Shown here: piece by piece, positions 7,634 to 16,352 of the stretch | Numbering within the stretch: position 1 is the stretch's first letter | Layout of the letters: every line of letters starts with the position of its first letter | NCBI GenBank assembly: GCA_003167255.1 | Contig: PMTR01000017.1 | Coordinates: 1-34,170, forward strand | Origin: Bryobacterales bacterium | GTDB taxonomy: Bacteria; Acidobacteriota; Terriglobia; Bryobacterales; Bryobacteraceae | Reading direction: 5' to 3' | Length of the DNA: 34,170 nucleotides | Position numbers and translations under genes: made by a program | Notes under the pieces: generated by a model | What the model was told of the DNA's origin: nothing | Databases searched by the model: none | What the model saw: the letters and a program-made list of their open reading frames with translations, nothing else

Positions 7634-8967
7634 GGTCTCTTCAGCAGTTCCAGCACCGCGGAGGTGGTCGCGATGATGCCCGCGCGCATGGCCGGCTCCA
7701 CTTGCGGATAGAATACGCTCGAATGCAGCGAAGGCAGCGGATTTCCCGTGCGGCGGCTCTCTTCGATTTGTTGCGCGGAGAGGGCGCCCAACTGGAAGAT
7801 CACGGTGGGAATCTGGTGGCCCGACAGGCCGAACAATCCGAAGTCTTCGCTGACCATCATGGGCTTCGACTCAGCGACGTTAACCGCGCCCAGCGAGGCT
7901 TCGAAGGCGCCGCGCAGACGCGCAGCCAGCTTCGGGTCGTTGTAGGTGGGCGGAACGGCCTCGGTCTCACTCACCTTGACAATGGGCGCGCGGTCGTCCG
8001 GCACGCCGGCGGCCAGCGCCACACCCTGCGCCATGCGTTTGATGGAAGAGAGAATATGCTCGCGGACGTCCTCACTAAAGGCGCGCGTAGTGAGCTGCAG
8101 CACCACGTCGTCCGGAATGATGTTGCCCTTGGTCCCGCCATGGATCGAGCCTACCGTCACCACCGCCGGATCGAGCGGCAGCGTCTGGCGACTGACGATG
8201 GTTTGCAGCTCCATGATGAATTCGGCGGCCATCACCACCGGATCTTTCGTCAATTCGGGATGCGCGCCGTGCCCGCCCAGCCCGCGCATGGTCACTTCGA
8301 CGGCAGTCGACCCGGCGTAGATGGCGCCACCCAGAACGCCCACCTTGCCGGCCTCGATGGTCGGCTCATCGTGCAGCGCGATGGCAAAATCCGGCTTGGG
8401 AAAGTGTGAGTAGAAGCCGTCATTGAGCATGGCGCGCGCGCCATCCACGGTTTCTTCAGATGGCTGGCCGATGAACACCAGCGTGCCACTCCAACGTTCC
8501 TTCAGCCTGGCCAGAGTGCGCGCCGTTCCCAGCAGCGACGTCATGTGGAGATCGTGGCCGCAGGCGTGCATCACGCCAACCTCCTGGCCGGCGGCGTTGT
8601 GCGATCGCACCCGGCTGGCGAACGGCAGGCCGGTTTTCTCTTCCACCGGAAGCGCGTCGAGCTCGGTTCGCACCAACACCACCGGGCCTGCGCCGTTCTT
8701 CAGCACCGCCGCGATCCCGAATGCCGCGGCGCCATCCGTGTACTTGCCCAGGTGCTCGGTGACGGTGTAGCCGGCCTTGCGCAACTCGCCCGCCAGCAGC
8801 GCCGACGTGCGCTCCTCGTGGTGCGAGAGCTCGGGATGCGCGTGCAGGTCCTGATAGATCGCGATGAGCGACGGCAGCTCCCGATCCGCCAGCGGGCGAA
8901 GATCGTCGCCCGGCGACGGGGAGGCCAGCGCCAGCGCGGGCAGCAGCAGCAATCCTGAGATTCTCAT
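7630..8967 (-). CDS. M20 family metallo-amidohydrolase, exported
   Basis: A 445-residue member of the M20D amidohydrolase group (hippurate, IAA-amino-acid or N-acyl-amino-acid hydrolases). It has a short signal peptide (LLLLPALALASPSPG), the HAHPELSHHEE start motif, metal-binding Cys136 and His138 in MHACGHDLHM, the catalytic Glu pair 171-172 (SEET), His199 (ALHDEP), the dimerisation-domain motif GGHGAHPELTKDP, and a C-terminal SEDFGLFG and LHSSVFYP. It probably removes acyl or aryl groups from amino-acid conjugates in the periplasm. AGGA lies about nine bases before ATG 8967. It is first in a minus-strand group with NUDIX (ATGA overlap) and DinB-like genes; the shared role is unclear. Confidence 0.92.
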   Translation of the reverse strand: MRISGLLLLPALALASPSPGDDLRPLADRELPSLIAIYQDLHAHPELSHHEERTSALLAGELRKAGYTVTEHLGKYTDGAAAFGIAAVLKNGAGPVVLVRTELDALPVEEKTGLPFASRVRSHNAAGQEVGVMHACGHDLHMTSLLGTARTLARLKERWSGTLVFIGQPSEETVDGARAMLNDGFYSHFPKPDFAIALHDEPTIEAGKVGVLGGAIYAGSTAVEVTMRGLGGHGAHPELTKDPVVMAAEFIMELQTIVSRQTLPLDPAVVTVGSIHGGTKGNIIPDDVVLQLTTRAFSEDVREHILSSIKRMAQGVALAAGVPDDRAPIVKVSETEAVPPTYNDPKLAARLRGAFEASLGAVNVAESKPMMVSEDFGLFGLSGHQIPTVIFQLGALSAQQIEESRRTGNPLPSLHSSVFYPQVEPAMRAGIIATTSAVLELLKRP

Positions 8968-9008
8968 ATTTCAAATCCTACTCTGTTGCACAGTACCGCG
9001 GGGCAAAC

Positions 9009-9056
9009 CGGGGACAGCTATCCAATTCCAAAGGCGGGAATTGGTAGCAGTCCCCG
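9009..9056. terminator. Long imperfect stem-loop between TRAP permease and M20 genes
   Basis: CGGGGAC (9009-9015) pairs with GTCCCCG (9050-9056), and inside it CCAATTCC pairs with GGAATTGG around an AAAGGC loop, with small mismatches between. It lies downstream of the TRAP permease stop (9123) and 42 bases before the M20 start. It has only a short T run on the plus strand and none on the minus strand, so intrinsic termination is uncertain; it may be another dispersed palindrome. Confidence 0.5.
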
Positions 9057-9091
9057 TTTTGCGGCTCTCTTGCACCGAACCGCCGCGGGGT

Positions 9092-9122
9092 GACAGACGA
9101 CAAAAACCGATCGTCTGTCCTA
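9092..9122. repeat. Dispersed hairpin, family A (long-loop variant), copy 2
   Basis: GACAGACGA pairs with TCGTCTGTC around the loop CAAAAACCGA. Stem and loop are identical to 1825-1855. It lies immediately past the stop codon of the TRAP permease gene at 9123, consistent with a 3'-end hairpin for that operon. Confidence 0.75.
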
Positions 9123-10925
9123 CTAGAATCCCAGCCACTCGACGGGCCAGGTGGTGAGCTGCGGCACGTAAGTGATCAGCAGCACACCCACCAACAGGAT
9201 GAGATAGACCGGCAGCGTCGCGCGGTAGATGGTGGTCAGGGGTTTGCGGAAGCGGTAAGCCGACAGGCACAGGTTCATTCCGATGGGCGGCGCCAGATAC
9301 CCCAGCTCCAGGTTGGCCAGAAAGATCACGCCCATCTGCACCGGGTTGACGCCGAAGCTGGCGGCGAGCGGCTGGATGAGCGGCACCATCACGATGATGG
9401 CCGAAAATATGTCCATGAAGGAGCCTTCCACCAGCAGCACCACATTCAGCAACATCAGGAAGACGTATTTGGAATGGATATGCACGCCTACCCAACTGGT
9501 GAGCGTGGCGGGAACGTCCATGATAGACAGGTAGTAGACCAGGCCCCTGGCCACCCCGATGATCAACAGTACGCCGCCCATCACCGTGACGCATTCCAGC
9601 GCCACGCGCGGAAAATCGCGGCGCACGGAAAAGCCTCGCGCCACGAAGCACTCGACGATGAAACTATAGACGACCGTGATGGCGCCGGCTTCCACCATGG
9701 AGGAGAATCCGCCGAACAGTCCGGCCAGCACAATTACGGGGACGGCCAATTCCCACTTGGCGTCCCATATCGCTTTGCGCGCTTCGGCGAATGAGAATTT
9801 CGCCCGCTCCGCACCGCAGCGAATGCCTTGCACAACGCCCCAGGCCGAGACCATCGATACCATGAGAAGTCCCGGAACAAAGCCGCCGACAAACAGCGAG
9901 TCAATGTGTACATTCTTGGCGTAGACCGCGTAGAGGATGACCGGCAGGCTCGGCGGAAACAGCAGTCCGAGCGAACCCGAGCCATTGATCAGCCCGATGG
10001 AAAACCGCTCCGAGTAACGCGCCTTCATCAGCATCGGCAGCAGCAGCCCACCCATTGAAACGATGGTCACTCCCGATCCGGCCCAGGTGAAGATGGCGCA
10101 GCCCACCGCGGTGGTGATGGCAAGGCCGCCCGGCAGCCAACCGAACAGGGCGGTGTACACGCGCAGCAGGCGCACGCTGGCGCCGCCTTCCACCAGCAGG
10201 TAGCCGGCCAGCGTATATAGCGGCAGCGAGGGCAGCACTTCCGAGCTCATCAGCGAGTACGCGTTGTCCGGCACCGTGGCGGCCGGCTGCCCCACGCTCC
10301 ACAACAGCAGCAGCGCGATGCCTCCCAGGGTGGCGAAGATGGGCAGCCCCAGCACAGCGCCGGCCACGATTACGGGGATGCCGATCCACAACACCAGCGA
10401 ACCTTGCGGCTGCGGCGTGAAGGCCAGAGCCAGGGGAACCAGCAGAAACAACCCGGCGTACAGGCGATGCACAGTCTTTGGGCCGGCGCCGCGGATGGCG
10501 CGGATGGCCACCAGCAGAAAACCCACGGGCATCACCACGGCTGGCGCCCAACTCGGCACTCCCAGCGCCAGCATCTTTCCGCCGGTTCGTTCCGAAACCA
10601 CAAACTCGCAACTGGCCCAGCAGAGGCTGGCGGCAATGGCCGCCGTCAGGCCACAGCCGAATACACGCACGGGGCCGGCCCATTTCTCGGGAAGAAATGT
10701 GTTGGCGGAAAGCGAAAGCAAGCGGTCGCCACTGGCCGCCAGCGCGGCTCCCAGGAAGGCCACCCACAGGGTAAGCTGCTGCACGAAGACTACCGATCCG
10801 GGAATTCCGGTCAGCCCCAGCAGCCGCGCCACCATCTCCACCACGGGCAGCAGCGACATCACTGAGATTGCGCCGATAGCCAGCGCCTTCTCGGAACCGG
10901 TGAGCAGGCCGCCCACCTTAGTCAT
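9123..10925 (-). CDS. TRAP transporter fused permease (DctQ-DctM type)
   Basis: A 600-residue integral membrane protein. Residues 1 to about 170 form a four-helix DctQ-like small subunit (GIPGSVVFVQQLTLWVAFLG, ALAASGDRLLSL), linked to a DctM-like large subunit of about 12 helices (PSLPLYTLAGYLLVEGGAS, GSGSLGLLFPPSLPVILY, GLVYYLSIMDVPATL, LELGYLAPPIGMNLCLSAYR). TRAP systems import organic acids or similar solutes with a sodium gradient, using a periplasmic binding protein. The start overlaps the stop of the binding-protein gene by four bases (ATGA), and a TatT gene lies upstream. This order matches the TPR-protein-associated TRAP class described in Treponema (TatT, TatP, TatQM). Substrate is not predictable here. 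Confidence 0.93.
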   Translation of the reverse strand: MTKVGGLLTGSEKALAIGAISVMSLLPVVEMVARLLGLTGIPGSVVFVQQLTLWVAFLGAALAASGDRLLSLSANTFLPEKWAGPVRVFGCGLTAAIAASLCWASCEFVVSERTGGKMLALGVPSWAPAVVMPVGFLLVAIRAIRGAGPKTVHRLYAGLFLLVPLALAFTPQPQGSLVLWIGIPVIVAGAVLGLPIFATLGGIALLLLWSVGQPAATVPDNAYSLMSSEVLPSLPLYTLAGYLLVEGGASVRLLRVYTALFGWLPGGLAITTAVGCAIFTWAGSGVTIVSMGGLLLPMLMKARYSERFSIGLINGSGSLGLLFPPSLPVILYAVYAKNVHIDSLFVGGFVPGLLMVSMVSAWGVVQGIRCGAERAKFSFAEARKAIWDAKWELAVPVIVLAGLFGGFSSMVEAGAITVVYSFIVECFVARGFSVRRDFPRVALECVTVMGGVLLIIGVARGLVYYLSIMDVPATLTSWVGVHIHSKYVFLMLLNVVLLVEGSFMDIFSAIIVMVPLIQPLAASFGVNPVQMGVIFLANLELGYLAPPIGMNLCLSAYRFRKPLTTIYRATLPVYLILLVGVLLITYVPQLTTWPVEWLGF

Positions 10926-12013
10926 TTGCCCTTGCCTTTGGCGGCGCCCTTGCCCTTTGGGTCGCTCTTGGTGTCGACCTTCTCAGGAGTTTTGGCGGGA
11001 TGCTGGACCCGATACTCGTCCCGCAGCCGCTGCACTTCATCGAACAAATCCGCCGGCACCATCTTGCCCTTCATCTTGGGGTAGACGGCCTCGGTCTGCT
11101 TGCGCCAGTCGGCCAGCGCCGCGGCATCCAGCGTCGTGATGGTGAGCTTGCTGGCTCTCCGGCCCGGCTGCCCAGCCGCCATGGTGGCGAGGGCCCGCGT
11201 ATCTTGCGCTCGAATATCGCTTTTCGCCGCATCGCCGGATTTGCGGGCGGCGGCCAGCATCAAGCCGCGTTGCGCCGCCGGGATTTTTTCCCAGGCGGCT
11301 TTGGTGACGATCGTCGCTCCCACAAACGGAGCCCATTTCACGTCGCACATGTAGTTCGCCAGCTTGTAGAGGTCGGTGGTTTCGGCGTACAACGCGGTGG
11401 TAGGCACGGCGTCGATGCCGTGCGTTTCGAGCTGCTGCACGATGTCGGTGGCCGCCAGCGGCACCACGTGAAAGCCGGCGGTCTTCCACAGATCCTCTTC
11501 GACGGGATCGCCCGCCCACGTGAACAGCCGCAGCTTGCGCAGGTCGTCGAGTTTGGTCACTTGCTTGGTGGAGAAGAAACGCACCCAACCGGCATCGCCC
11601 CAGTTGAGCAGCACGAATCCCTTGTCCTCGATGCGCTTTTCGAGTTTCGGTCCGATGCGGTCCCGCACGTAATCCAGTTCCTCGTAGGAGTCGAACATCA
11701 TGGGGATCTGGAGGCACGCCACGCCCTGGTCGATGTCGCCCAGCCCGGCGCTGGTGAGCGCCGCCGCCTGAAGGGAACCCAGCCGCAGCCGCCTGACACA
11801 GTCGGGGTCATCGCCGACCACGCCGCCGGCGCGAATCGACAGCGTGACATTGCCGCCCGAGATCTTCTTCCATTCGGCGCCCATGTTCTCCATCACCTTG
11901 AACCACGCCGAATCCGCCGGGGCCAGCGTGGCCATGATGATCTCGACCTTCTGGGCATAGGCCGTCGCCGCCAGGCCGCATAAGATTGCGCAAATCATGA
12001 TTCTTCTGAACAT
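10922..12013 (-). CDS. TRAP transporter substrate-binding protein (DctP/TatP type)
   Basis: A 363-residue periplasmic solute receptor. The signal peptide is MFRRIMICAILCGLAATAYA with likely cleavage before Gln21. The DctP fold is recognised by KVEIIMATLAPADSAWFKVM, GGVVGDDPDCVRRLRLGSL, QIPMMFDSYEELDYV, and the ligand-loop region LRLFTWAGDP...DIVQQLETHGIDAVPTT. In this family an Arg near that region usually grips a substrate carboxylate. The C-terminus ends in an unusual Lys/Gly tail (KGKGAAKGKGK) not needed for the fold. The start codon lies 11 bases past the TatT stop, and the 3' end overlaps the permease start, so the three are one transcript. Confidence 0.92.
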   Translation of the reverse strand: MFRRIMICAILCGLAATAYAQKVEIIMATLAPADSAWFKVMENMGAEWKKISGGNVTLSIRAGGVVGDDPDCVRRLRLGSLQAAALTSAGLGDIDQGVACLQIPMMFDSYEELDYVRDRIGPKLEKRIEDKGFVLLNWGDAGWVRFFSTKQVTKLDDLRKLRLFTWAGDPVEEDLWKTAGFHVVPLAATDIVQQLETHGIDAVPTTALYAETTDLYKLANYMCDVKWAPFVGATIVTKAAWEKIPAAQRGLMLAAARKSGDAAKSDIRAQDTRALATMAAGQPGRRASKLTITTLDAAALADWRKQTEAVYPKMKGKMVPADLFDEVQRLRDEYRVQHPAKTPEKVDTKSDPKGKGAAKGKGK

Positions 12014-12024
12014 GCCATCCTCCG

Positions 12025-13047
12025 TTACTGTTCCTTCGGCGCGGATTCGAGAAACAGCTCATCAATATGCTGCAGTAGCCAGCGCGCGCGCCGTTGCGCC
12101 ACCAGGTTCGCCAGCCGGTTGGGCGGATCCGCATCCGCATCCACCGTCAGAGCTTTCTCCAGCAACGACTGGAACTCAGCCTTGTCCTGCGCGGGCTCGC
12201 AGGCATTCTCCGCGAACGAAACATAGGTGCCGGCCCGCTTGCCTTTCGAAAGCTCGATGGCGCGGTTGAAGTGCTGCCGCATGAGCTTCTGCTGCTCTTC
12301 CATCTTCACGCCGCTGTGGGCCGCTTCGAGCGTGATCAGAAACTCCGGCACGGCCCCGTCGTTGAAACCCTCGTCCAACTCCGCCACGCGGCGGACGATC
12401 GTCTCCACCAGCGGGAGCTCGGCGATCATTTCCGGGCTGGTCTTGGACAGCGAAATCGCCAGACCGCGCGAGGCCGCGGTCCAATAAAGCAGCGGCACGT
12501 CGCGCCTGGTCATTTTCTTGAGCGCCGCATCGGCATCGTCATCGAGCGCCGTCCCGAAGCCGGGATGATGCACTTCCAGGCCGCGCATACCGTACCGGTT
12601 GGCCCTCAGGTAGAGCTTGCGCGCCCGATCCCGCAGCGCGTCGGCGCGTTCCAGGCTCTCTTCCTTGGCTTCGTCGATGCGCGAGTCCACGAAGGCGTAC
12701 GAGTATTCGGTGAAGCCCGTGGCCGCTGCCAGCAGCAGGCCGGTGTGCTTGGGCGTTTCTTCGAGCAGGCTCTCATACATCTTCAAGCCGAACGGAATGG
12801 CGGCGGCGACCAGGTCGGGATCTTCGTCGCTCTCAAACGTTGTGCCGCCCGACGCCAGCGCGTTGCCCACCTGGTTGATCGCCATTCGCTTGAGCGAACA
12901 GCCCGATCCCACCGCCAGCACCAGGCAGGCGGCTCCGATCGGAGCCGCGCGCGTAATCAAGCGTTCAGGCGAGACGCGAGCGAATTTTTGAAACCACGTG
13001 CCCGGCAGTGCAGTGCTCATAGGTTTGTTCATTTGAGGCTTGCTCAT
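12025..13047 (-). CDS. TRAP-associated TatT lipoprotein (T component)
   Basis: A 340-residue all-helical protein of the TatT family, the TPR-like partner of TRAP binding proteins (Treponema Tp0956 is the studied member, a trimer with a central pore). Characteristic segments are FESDEDPDLVAAAIPFGLKM, YESLLEETPKHTGLLLAAATG, FTEYSYAFVDSRIDEAKEES, YLRANRYGMRGLE, VPLLYWTAASRGLAISLSKT and the C-terminal Arg-rich helix. A hydrophobic segment ending AVGSGC50 suggests lipidation, though Gly at -3 is not canonical. ATG 13047 overlaps the stop of the upstream lipoprotein gene (ATGA); in-frame ATGs at codons 6 and 10 are alternatives. It probably gathers or hands substrate to the binding protein. Confidence 0.9.
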   Translation of the reverse strand: MSKPQMNKPMSTALPGTWFQKFARVSPERLITRAAPIGAACLVLAVGSGCSLKRMAINQVGNALASGGTTFESDEDPDLVAAAIPFGLKMYESLLEETPKHTGLLLAAATGFTEYSYAFVDSRIDEAKEESLERADALRDRARKLYLRANRYGMRGLEVHHPGFGTALDDDADAALKKMTRRDVPLLYWTAASRGLAISLSKTSPEMIAELPLVETIVRRVAELDEGFNDGAVPEFLITLEAAHSGVKMEEQQKLMRQHFNRAIELSKGKRAGTYVSFAENACEPAQDKAEFQSLLEKALTVDADADPPNRLANLVAQRRARWLLQHIDELFLESAPKEQ

Positions 13048-13622
13048 TTCACGCGGTGCAGTTCCGACTCATTAGCGAAAGACCGGCTGTCCGCCGCCAA
13101 TGGCAAGAAGTATTTTCGCAAATCCCCCTCGGGCGACGTGATCACTACCTTGCCGTCCACGTCGGCTTCCGTCAATACTTCACTTCGGAGTCCTTCCCGC
13201 GCGGCCACCTGCTGTTTGAGCCACGGCGTATCCATCTCCGACAACTTCAGGATATCTATTTGGAGCGTGAGTCCAAAATAGACATGCGTGGGGAGCGCCG
13301 CGTCGCCCAGATCGTCGCGCACGTCCAGCAGGTACCGGTCTTTCAGTTTCAAAATGTGGAAGACCACCGACTTTTCAACGCCCTCGTCCGTAGTGGAGGC
13401 TTTGTAGCCGTTTTGCCCATAGCGCGTCACGACGTACACCTGGCCGCCGGCGCTTTCGGGTTTGTCGTCGGGAGAGATTTCCCGCCACGAGCCAACCAGC
13501 GCCGGGTCGAAGAACGCGTCCTTGTCCGAGTCCATCACCAGGGGGTGCAGGGAAACCACCCCGGCGCATCCGGTCAACAGCTCCAACGCGACGGCCAGGA
13601 GACCAATGGAAACCTTTTGCAT
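13044..13622 (-). CDS. Lipoprotein of unknown function, first gene of the TRAP operon
   Basis: A 192-residue predicted lipoprotein with signal peptide and good lipobox LTGC19. The mature part contains short beta-rich segments (VGSWREISPDD, VYVVTRYGQNGYKAS, HILKLKDRYLLDVRDD, THVYFGLTLQIDIL), resembling small lipoproteins with a lipocalin-like layout, but I do not recognise the family. GGGAG lies eight bases before ATG 13622. Its stop overlaps the TatT start by four bases, so it is translated with the transporter and is likely an envelope accessory of it. It is divergent from the amidohydrolase at 13682, with a 59-base shared promoter region. Confidence 0.8.
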   Translation of the reverse strand: MQKVSIGLLAVALELLTGCAGVVSLHPLVMDSDKDAFFDPALVGSWREISPDDKPESAGGQVYVVTRYGQNGYKASTTDEGVEKSVVFHILKLKDRYLLDVRDDLGDAALPTHVYFGLTLQIDILKLSEMDTPWLKQQVAAREGLRSEVLTEADVDGKVVITSPEGDLRKYFLPLAADSRSFANESELHRVK

Positions 13623-13681
13623 GATGCTCTCCCTTCACAGTTAATTTGTAACCGGCCCGAAAACGATGTACACCTTAGATT

Positions 13682-14881
13682 ATGCCGTCATTGTTCCGCA
13701 CCAGCATCGCTCTTCCCTTCCTGGCGGCCCTCACCATGGCCCAGCCTATCATTGTCAAGACTTCGACGCTTATCGACGGCAAGGGCCACGTCCTCACGAA
13801 CAAGGAGATCGTCATCGAGGGCGGCCGCATCACCGGCATTGCCGACGCCACCCACCGGCCCACGCTGGACCTCAGCGGTTACACCGTGATGCCCGGCTGG
13901 ATCGATACGCACGTTCACATCACCTGGTTCTTCAATAAGGATGGACGGCTGGAAAGCGGCCCCAGCCGCACGTCAACCGCTCAGGAGGCTTGGTGGGCGG
14001 CGGTCGAAAATGTCCAGGCCACGCTGATGGGCGGATTCACCACCGTGCAGAGCGTCGGGGCACAACTCGACGGCCAGATCCGCGACCTCACGGCCTCCGG
14101 CGCCCTGTCCGGCCCGCGCATCCTGACTTCTTTAGTACAGATCACCAGCGGCACACCCGAACAGATCCGCGCCACCGTGCAAAGGGAAAAGGCGGCCGGC
14201 GCCGATCTGGTGAAGCTGTTCGCCACCGCCAGCATCCGCGAAGGCGGAAGGATGACTCTCACGGTGGAGCAGATCAACGCAGCCTGCGGCGAAGCCAAAG
14301 CCCAGGGCCTGCGAACCATCGTCCACGCGCACTCGACCGAAGGCGCGCGCGCCTCGGTTCTGGCGGGCTGCACGTCCATCGAACACGGAACTTTCCTGGA
14401 TGATGAAACTCTCCGCCTGATGGCCGAGCGCGGCGTCTATTTCGATCCAAATTTTCTGGTGCTGCACAATTACCTCGACAACAAGCCGAAGTTTCTGGGC
14501 ATCGGCAACTACACCGAGGAAGGTTTTGCCGCCATGGAAAAGGGATTGCCGCTGGTGGCTGACGTTTACAAGCGGGCTCGCAAGGCCAACGTCAAGATCG
14601 TCCTTGGCACCGACGCAGTGGCCGGCGCACACGGCCGCAATGCCGAAGAGTTCATCTACCGCGTCAAGGACAGCGGCGATTCCCCCATGGACGCGCTGAT
14701 GTCGGGGACGTCCGTGGCGGCCGAGTCTCTGGGCATGGCCGATAAGATCGGCTCCATCGCGGAAGGTCTGGAAGCCGATCTGGTGGCCGTCCAAGGCAAC
14801 CCGCTCGACGACATCACCGCCGTGCGCCATGTGGTCTTCGTCATGAAGCACGGCCGGGTTTATCGAAGTCCGGGCAACTGA
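13682..14881 (+). CDS. Secreted amidohydrolase (imidazolonepropionase-like)
   Basis: A 399-residue metal-dependent hydrolase of the amidohydrolase superfamily. It has a signal peptide (SIALPFLAALTMAQP), the beta-sandwich start (IVKTSTLIDGKG, IVIEGGRITGI), HxH metal ligands His77 and His79 (DTHVHI), Lys178 (DLVKLFA, the usual bridging-carbamate position), His215/His217 (VHAHS), His235 (IEHGTF) and Asp311 (LGTDAV). The set is complete, so it should be active, perhaps on cyclic amides or dipeptides such as the prolidase-like members. No Shine-Dalgarno is visible before ATG 13682, so translation may be leaderless or weak. It is divergent from the TRAP operon and may process a compound which that transporter imports (inference from position). 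Confidence 0.9.
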   Translation: MPSLFRTSIALPFLAALTMAQPIIVKTSTLIDGKGHVLTNKEIVIEGGRITGIADATHRPTLDLSGYTVMPGWIDTHVHITWFFNKDGRLESGPSRTSTAQEAWWAAVENVQATLMGGFTTVQSVGAQLDGQIRDLTASGALSGPRILTSLVQITSGTPEQIRATVQREKAAGADLVKLFATASIREGGRMTLTVEQINAACGEAKAQGLRTIVHAHSTEGARASVLAGCTSIEHGTFLDDETLRLMAERGVYFDPNFLVLHNYLDNKPKFLGIGNYTEEGFAAMEKGLPLVADVYKRARKANVKIVLGTDAVAGAHGRNAEEFIYRVKDSGDSPMDALMSGTSVAAESLGMADKIGSIAEGLEADLVAVQGNPLDDITAVRHVVFVMKHGRVYRSPGN

Positions 14882-14982
14882 CGGGACGTACAGAGGCAAG
14901 CTGAAGCGTGACCCCGGCCGGCCAGCAGGCGGGTCCCACTTTGTGCGGCTTCGCTGCCGGATGTGGGACACCTTCAGGCGGA

Positions 14983-15798
14983 TCATTCGGATGGCCATAC
15001 GATTTGAGGGTCGTCAGGCATGGCCGGACGGTCCATGAGGGCGCGGTAGGCATCGAATTCGGAGCGGCTGGGGGACGGACGCGGGGGCGTTTTGGGTGCG
15101 GGAGCAGCGGCGTCATCGGGCGCGACCAGGGAGTCGCGCACGGACGGGGGCGTCCGCCCCACGAGTGCGGGATCTGGTTGAGTTGATTCGGGTTGAAGGG
15201 GGGAATTGGGTTCGTTTGGTATTCCTTCTCTTTCTTCCATTTCTTCCTTTTCGAGTTCGGAGCGCAGGGCGCGGAGACGGTCGAATTCCTGGATAGCGCG
15301 GCGGTGGAGGCGCTCGGCCTGGGCCTGGTAGCGCAGGAAGAGAGCCCAGGTGTGAGGCTTGTGGGTGGAGCGGTGGAATCCCTCGCTCAGGATGAAATTG
15401 CGATTCTGTGAGCGGGTGATTTCGATATCGCCATTGCCGGCCAGTTCGGGAGACATGAGGTGCAGGGGTTCGCCTTCGGGGTCGAGGGCCTTGTCGAGGC
15501 AGGTAGTGAAGAGACCGGCCTCAAGGCGAGAGGCGCGGATCATCGACATCTGACAGACGGCGATGCGCTCGACGGCGAAGAGCTCCTGGGAGTTGATGGG
15601 GCGGTAGAGGTCCAGGGCGTCCTGGCGGAGCTCGTTAATTTCGTTGAGGTCTTCGAGGCGGACGACGGTGAAGACGGAGCCGGCGAAGCCGTGTTTGCGG
15701 GCGTTGAGGGCGGATTTCATCTTACCGGCGGCGGAACGGGGGCCGGTGGATTTCTGAGCGTTGATGCGGTTGGCGGCGTTTTGTTCGTCGGTGGCCAT
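14983..15798 (-). CDS. STGPR-motif protein of unknown function
   Basis: A 271-residue protein with the N-terminal motif NAxxSTGPRSxxGKxxSxxNAxKHG (residues about 11-38), a family I recall as multi-copy in Acidobacteriota and Planctomycetes genomes. The middle is helical with a coiled-coil stretch rich in Arg/Glu (YQAQAERLHRRAIQEFDRL), and the end is Pro/Ser-rich and disordered with an IPNEPNSPLQ segment. There is no signal peptide or recognised catalytic motif, and the function is unknown. The open frame starts with TTG at 15816, but ATG 15798 puts the motif at the usual position and has AAAGG upstream. The 17-base sequence coding IPNEPN recurs at 33397-33413, in decayed DNA. Confidence 0.75.
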   Translation of the reverse strand: MATDEQNAANRINAQKSTGPRSAAGKMKSALNARKHGFAGSVFTVVRLEDLNEINELRQDALDLYRPINSQELFAVERIAVCQMSMIRASRLEAGLFTTCLDKALDPEGEPLHLMSPELAGNGDIEITRSQNRNFILSEGFHRSTHKPHTWALFLRYQAQAERLHRRAIQEFDRLRALRSELEKEEMEEREGIPNEPNSPLQPESTQPDPALVGRTPPSVRDSLVAPDDAAAPAPKTPPRPSPSRSEFDAYRALMDRPAMPDDPQIVWPSE

Positions 15799-15932
15799 GT
15801 CGGGGCTGCCTTTCAATTCAGAGGTAGCACGGCGGATGGAGGGAAGCGGCGGGTGGAGACGGGAAGCGGTTTGGAATCAGTGAAAAAAAGTTGAAAATCG
15901 TTGTGAACGGAATTTGCCGGCAAGGTTGGGCT

Positions 15933-16352
15933 TCAGATTGGCTTCGCTGAAAGCCATGCCGCCGCAGTCAAACACACTGTAATCACGATTGAAAAAACGA
16001 TAGGGAGGGTAAAGAGGTATCTCCAGCTCACAACCGTGATGGCGGCAAAGCAAAGAGCGAGAGCCCACACAGTGACCCGCATGACCGCCAAAGTCTCTGC
16101 CGGAAGGCCACCTAGCTGCCACGCCAATACCGCCGCGAATAGATAAAACACGCCGACCGAGAATCCAGCCGCGACAAAGAGGTCCCAATATGTCCGGCTG
16201 AACCCCTGCACGTCAAAGTGAATTGACCGCATTGAGCCAAGAAGCGTATCAACTCCCCATGTGGGATCGGACTGGCGAAAACCAAGTGTATGTCCGACAG
16301 CAAAAAGCAGCAGAAGAACGGCTGCGATTCGATAAAACAGCGAAGCCTTCAT
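15933..16352 (-). CDS. Small four-helix membrane protein
   Basis: A 139-residue integral membrane protein with about four hydrophobic helices: YRIAAVLLLLFAVGHTLGF, LFVAAGFSVGVFYLFAAVLA, VTVWALALCFAAITVV and LPIVFSIVITVCLTAAAWL. The pattern (GHTLGF early, FDVQGFSRTYWDLFVAAGFS in the middle) is typical of a small unnamed membrane family in Acidobacteriota and Bacteroidota; no function is known to me. ATG 16352 has a perfect GGAGG seven bases upstream, so the longer frame to 16388 is rejected. It is unlinked in function to its neighbours as far as can be seen. Confidence 0.82.
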   Translation of the reverse strand: MKASLFYRIAAVLLLLFAVGHTLGFRQSDPTWGVDTLLGSMRSIHFDVQGFSRTYWDLFVAAGFSVGVFYLFAAVLAWQLGGLPAETLAVMRVTVWALALCFAAITVVSWRYLFTLPIVFSIVITVCLTAAAWLSAKPI

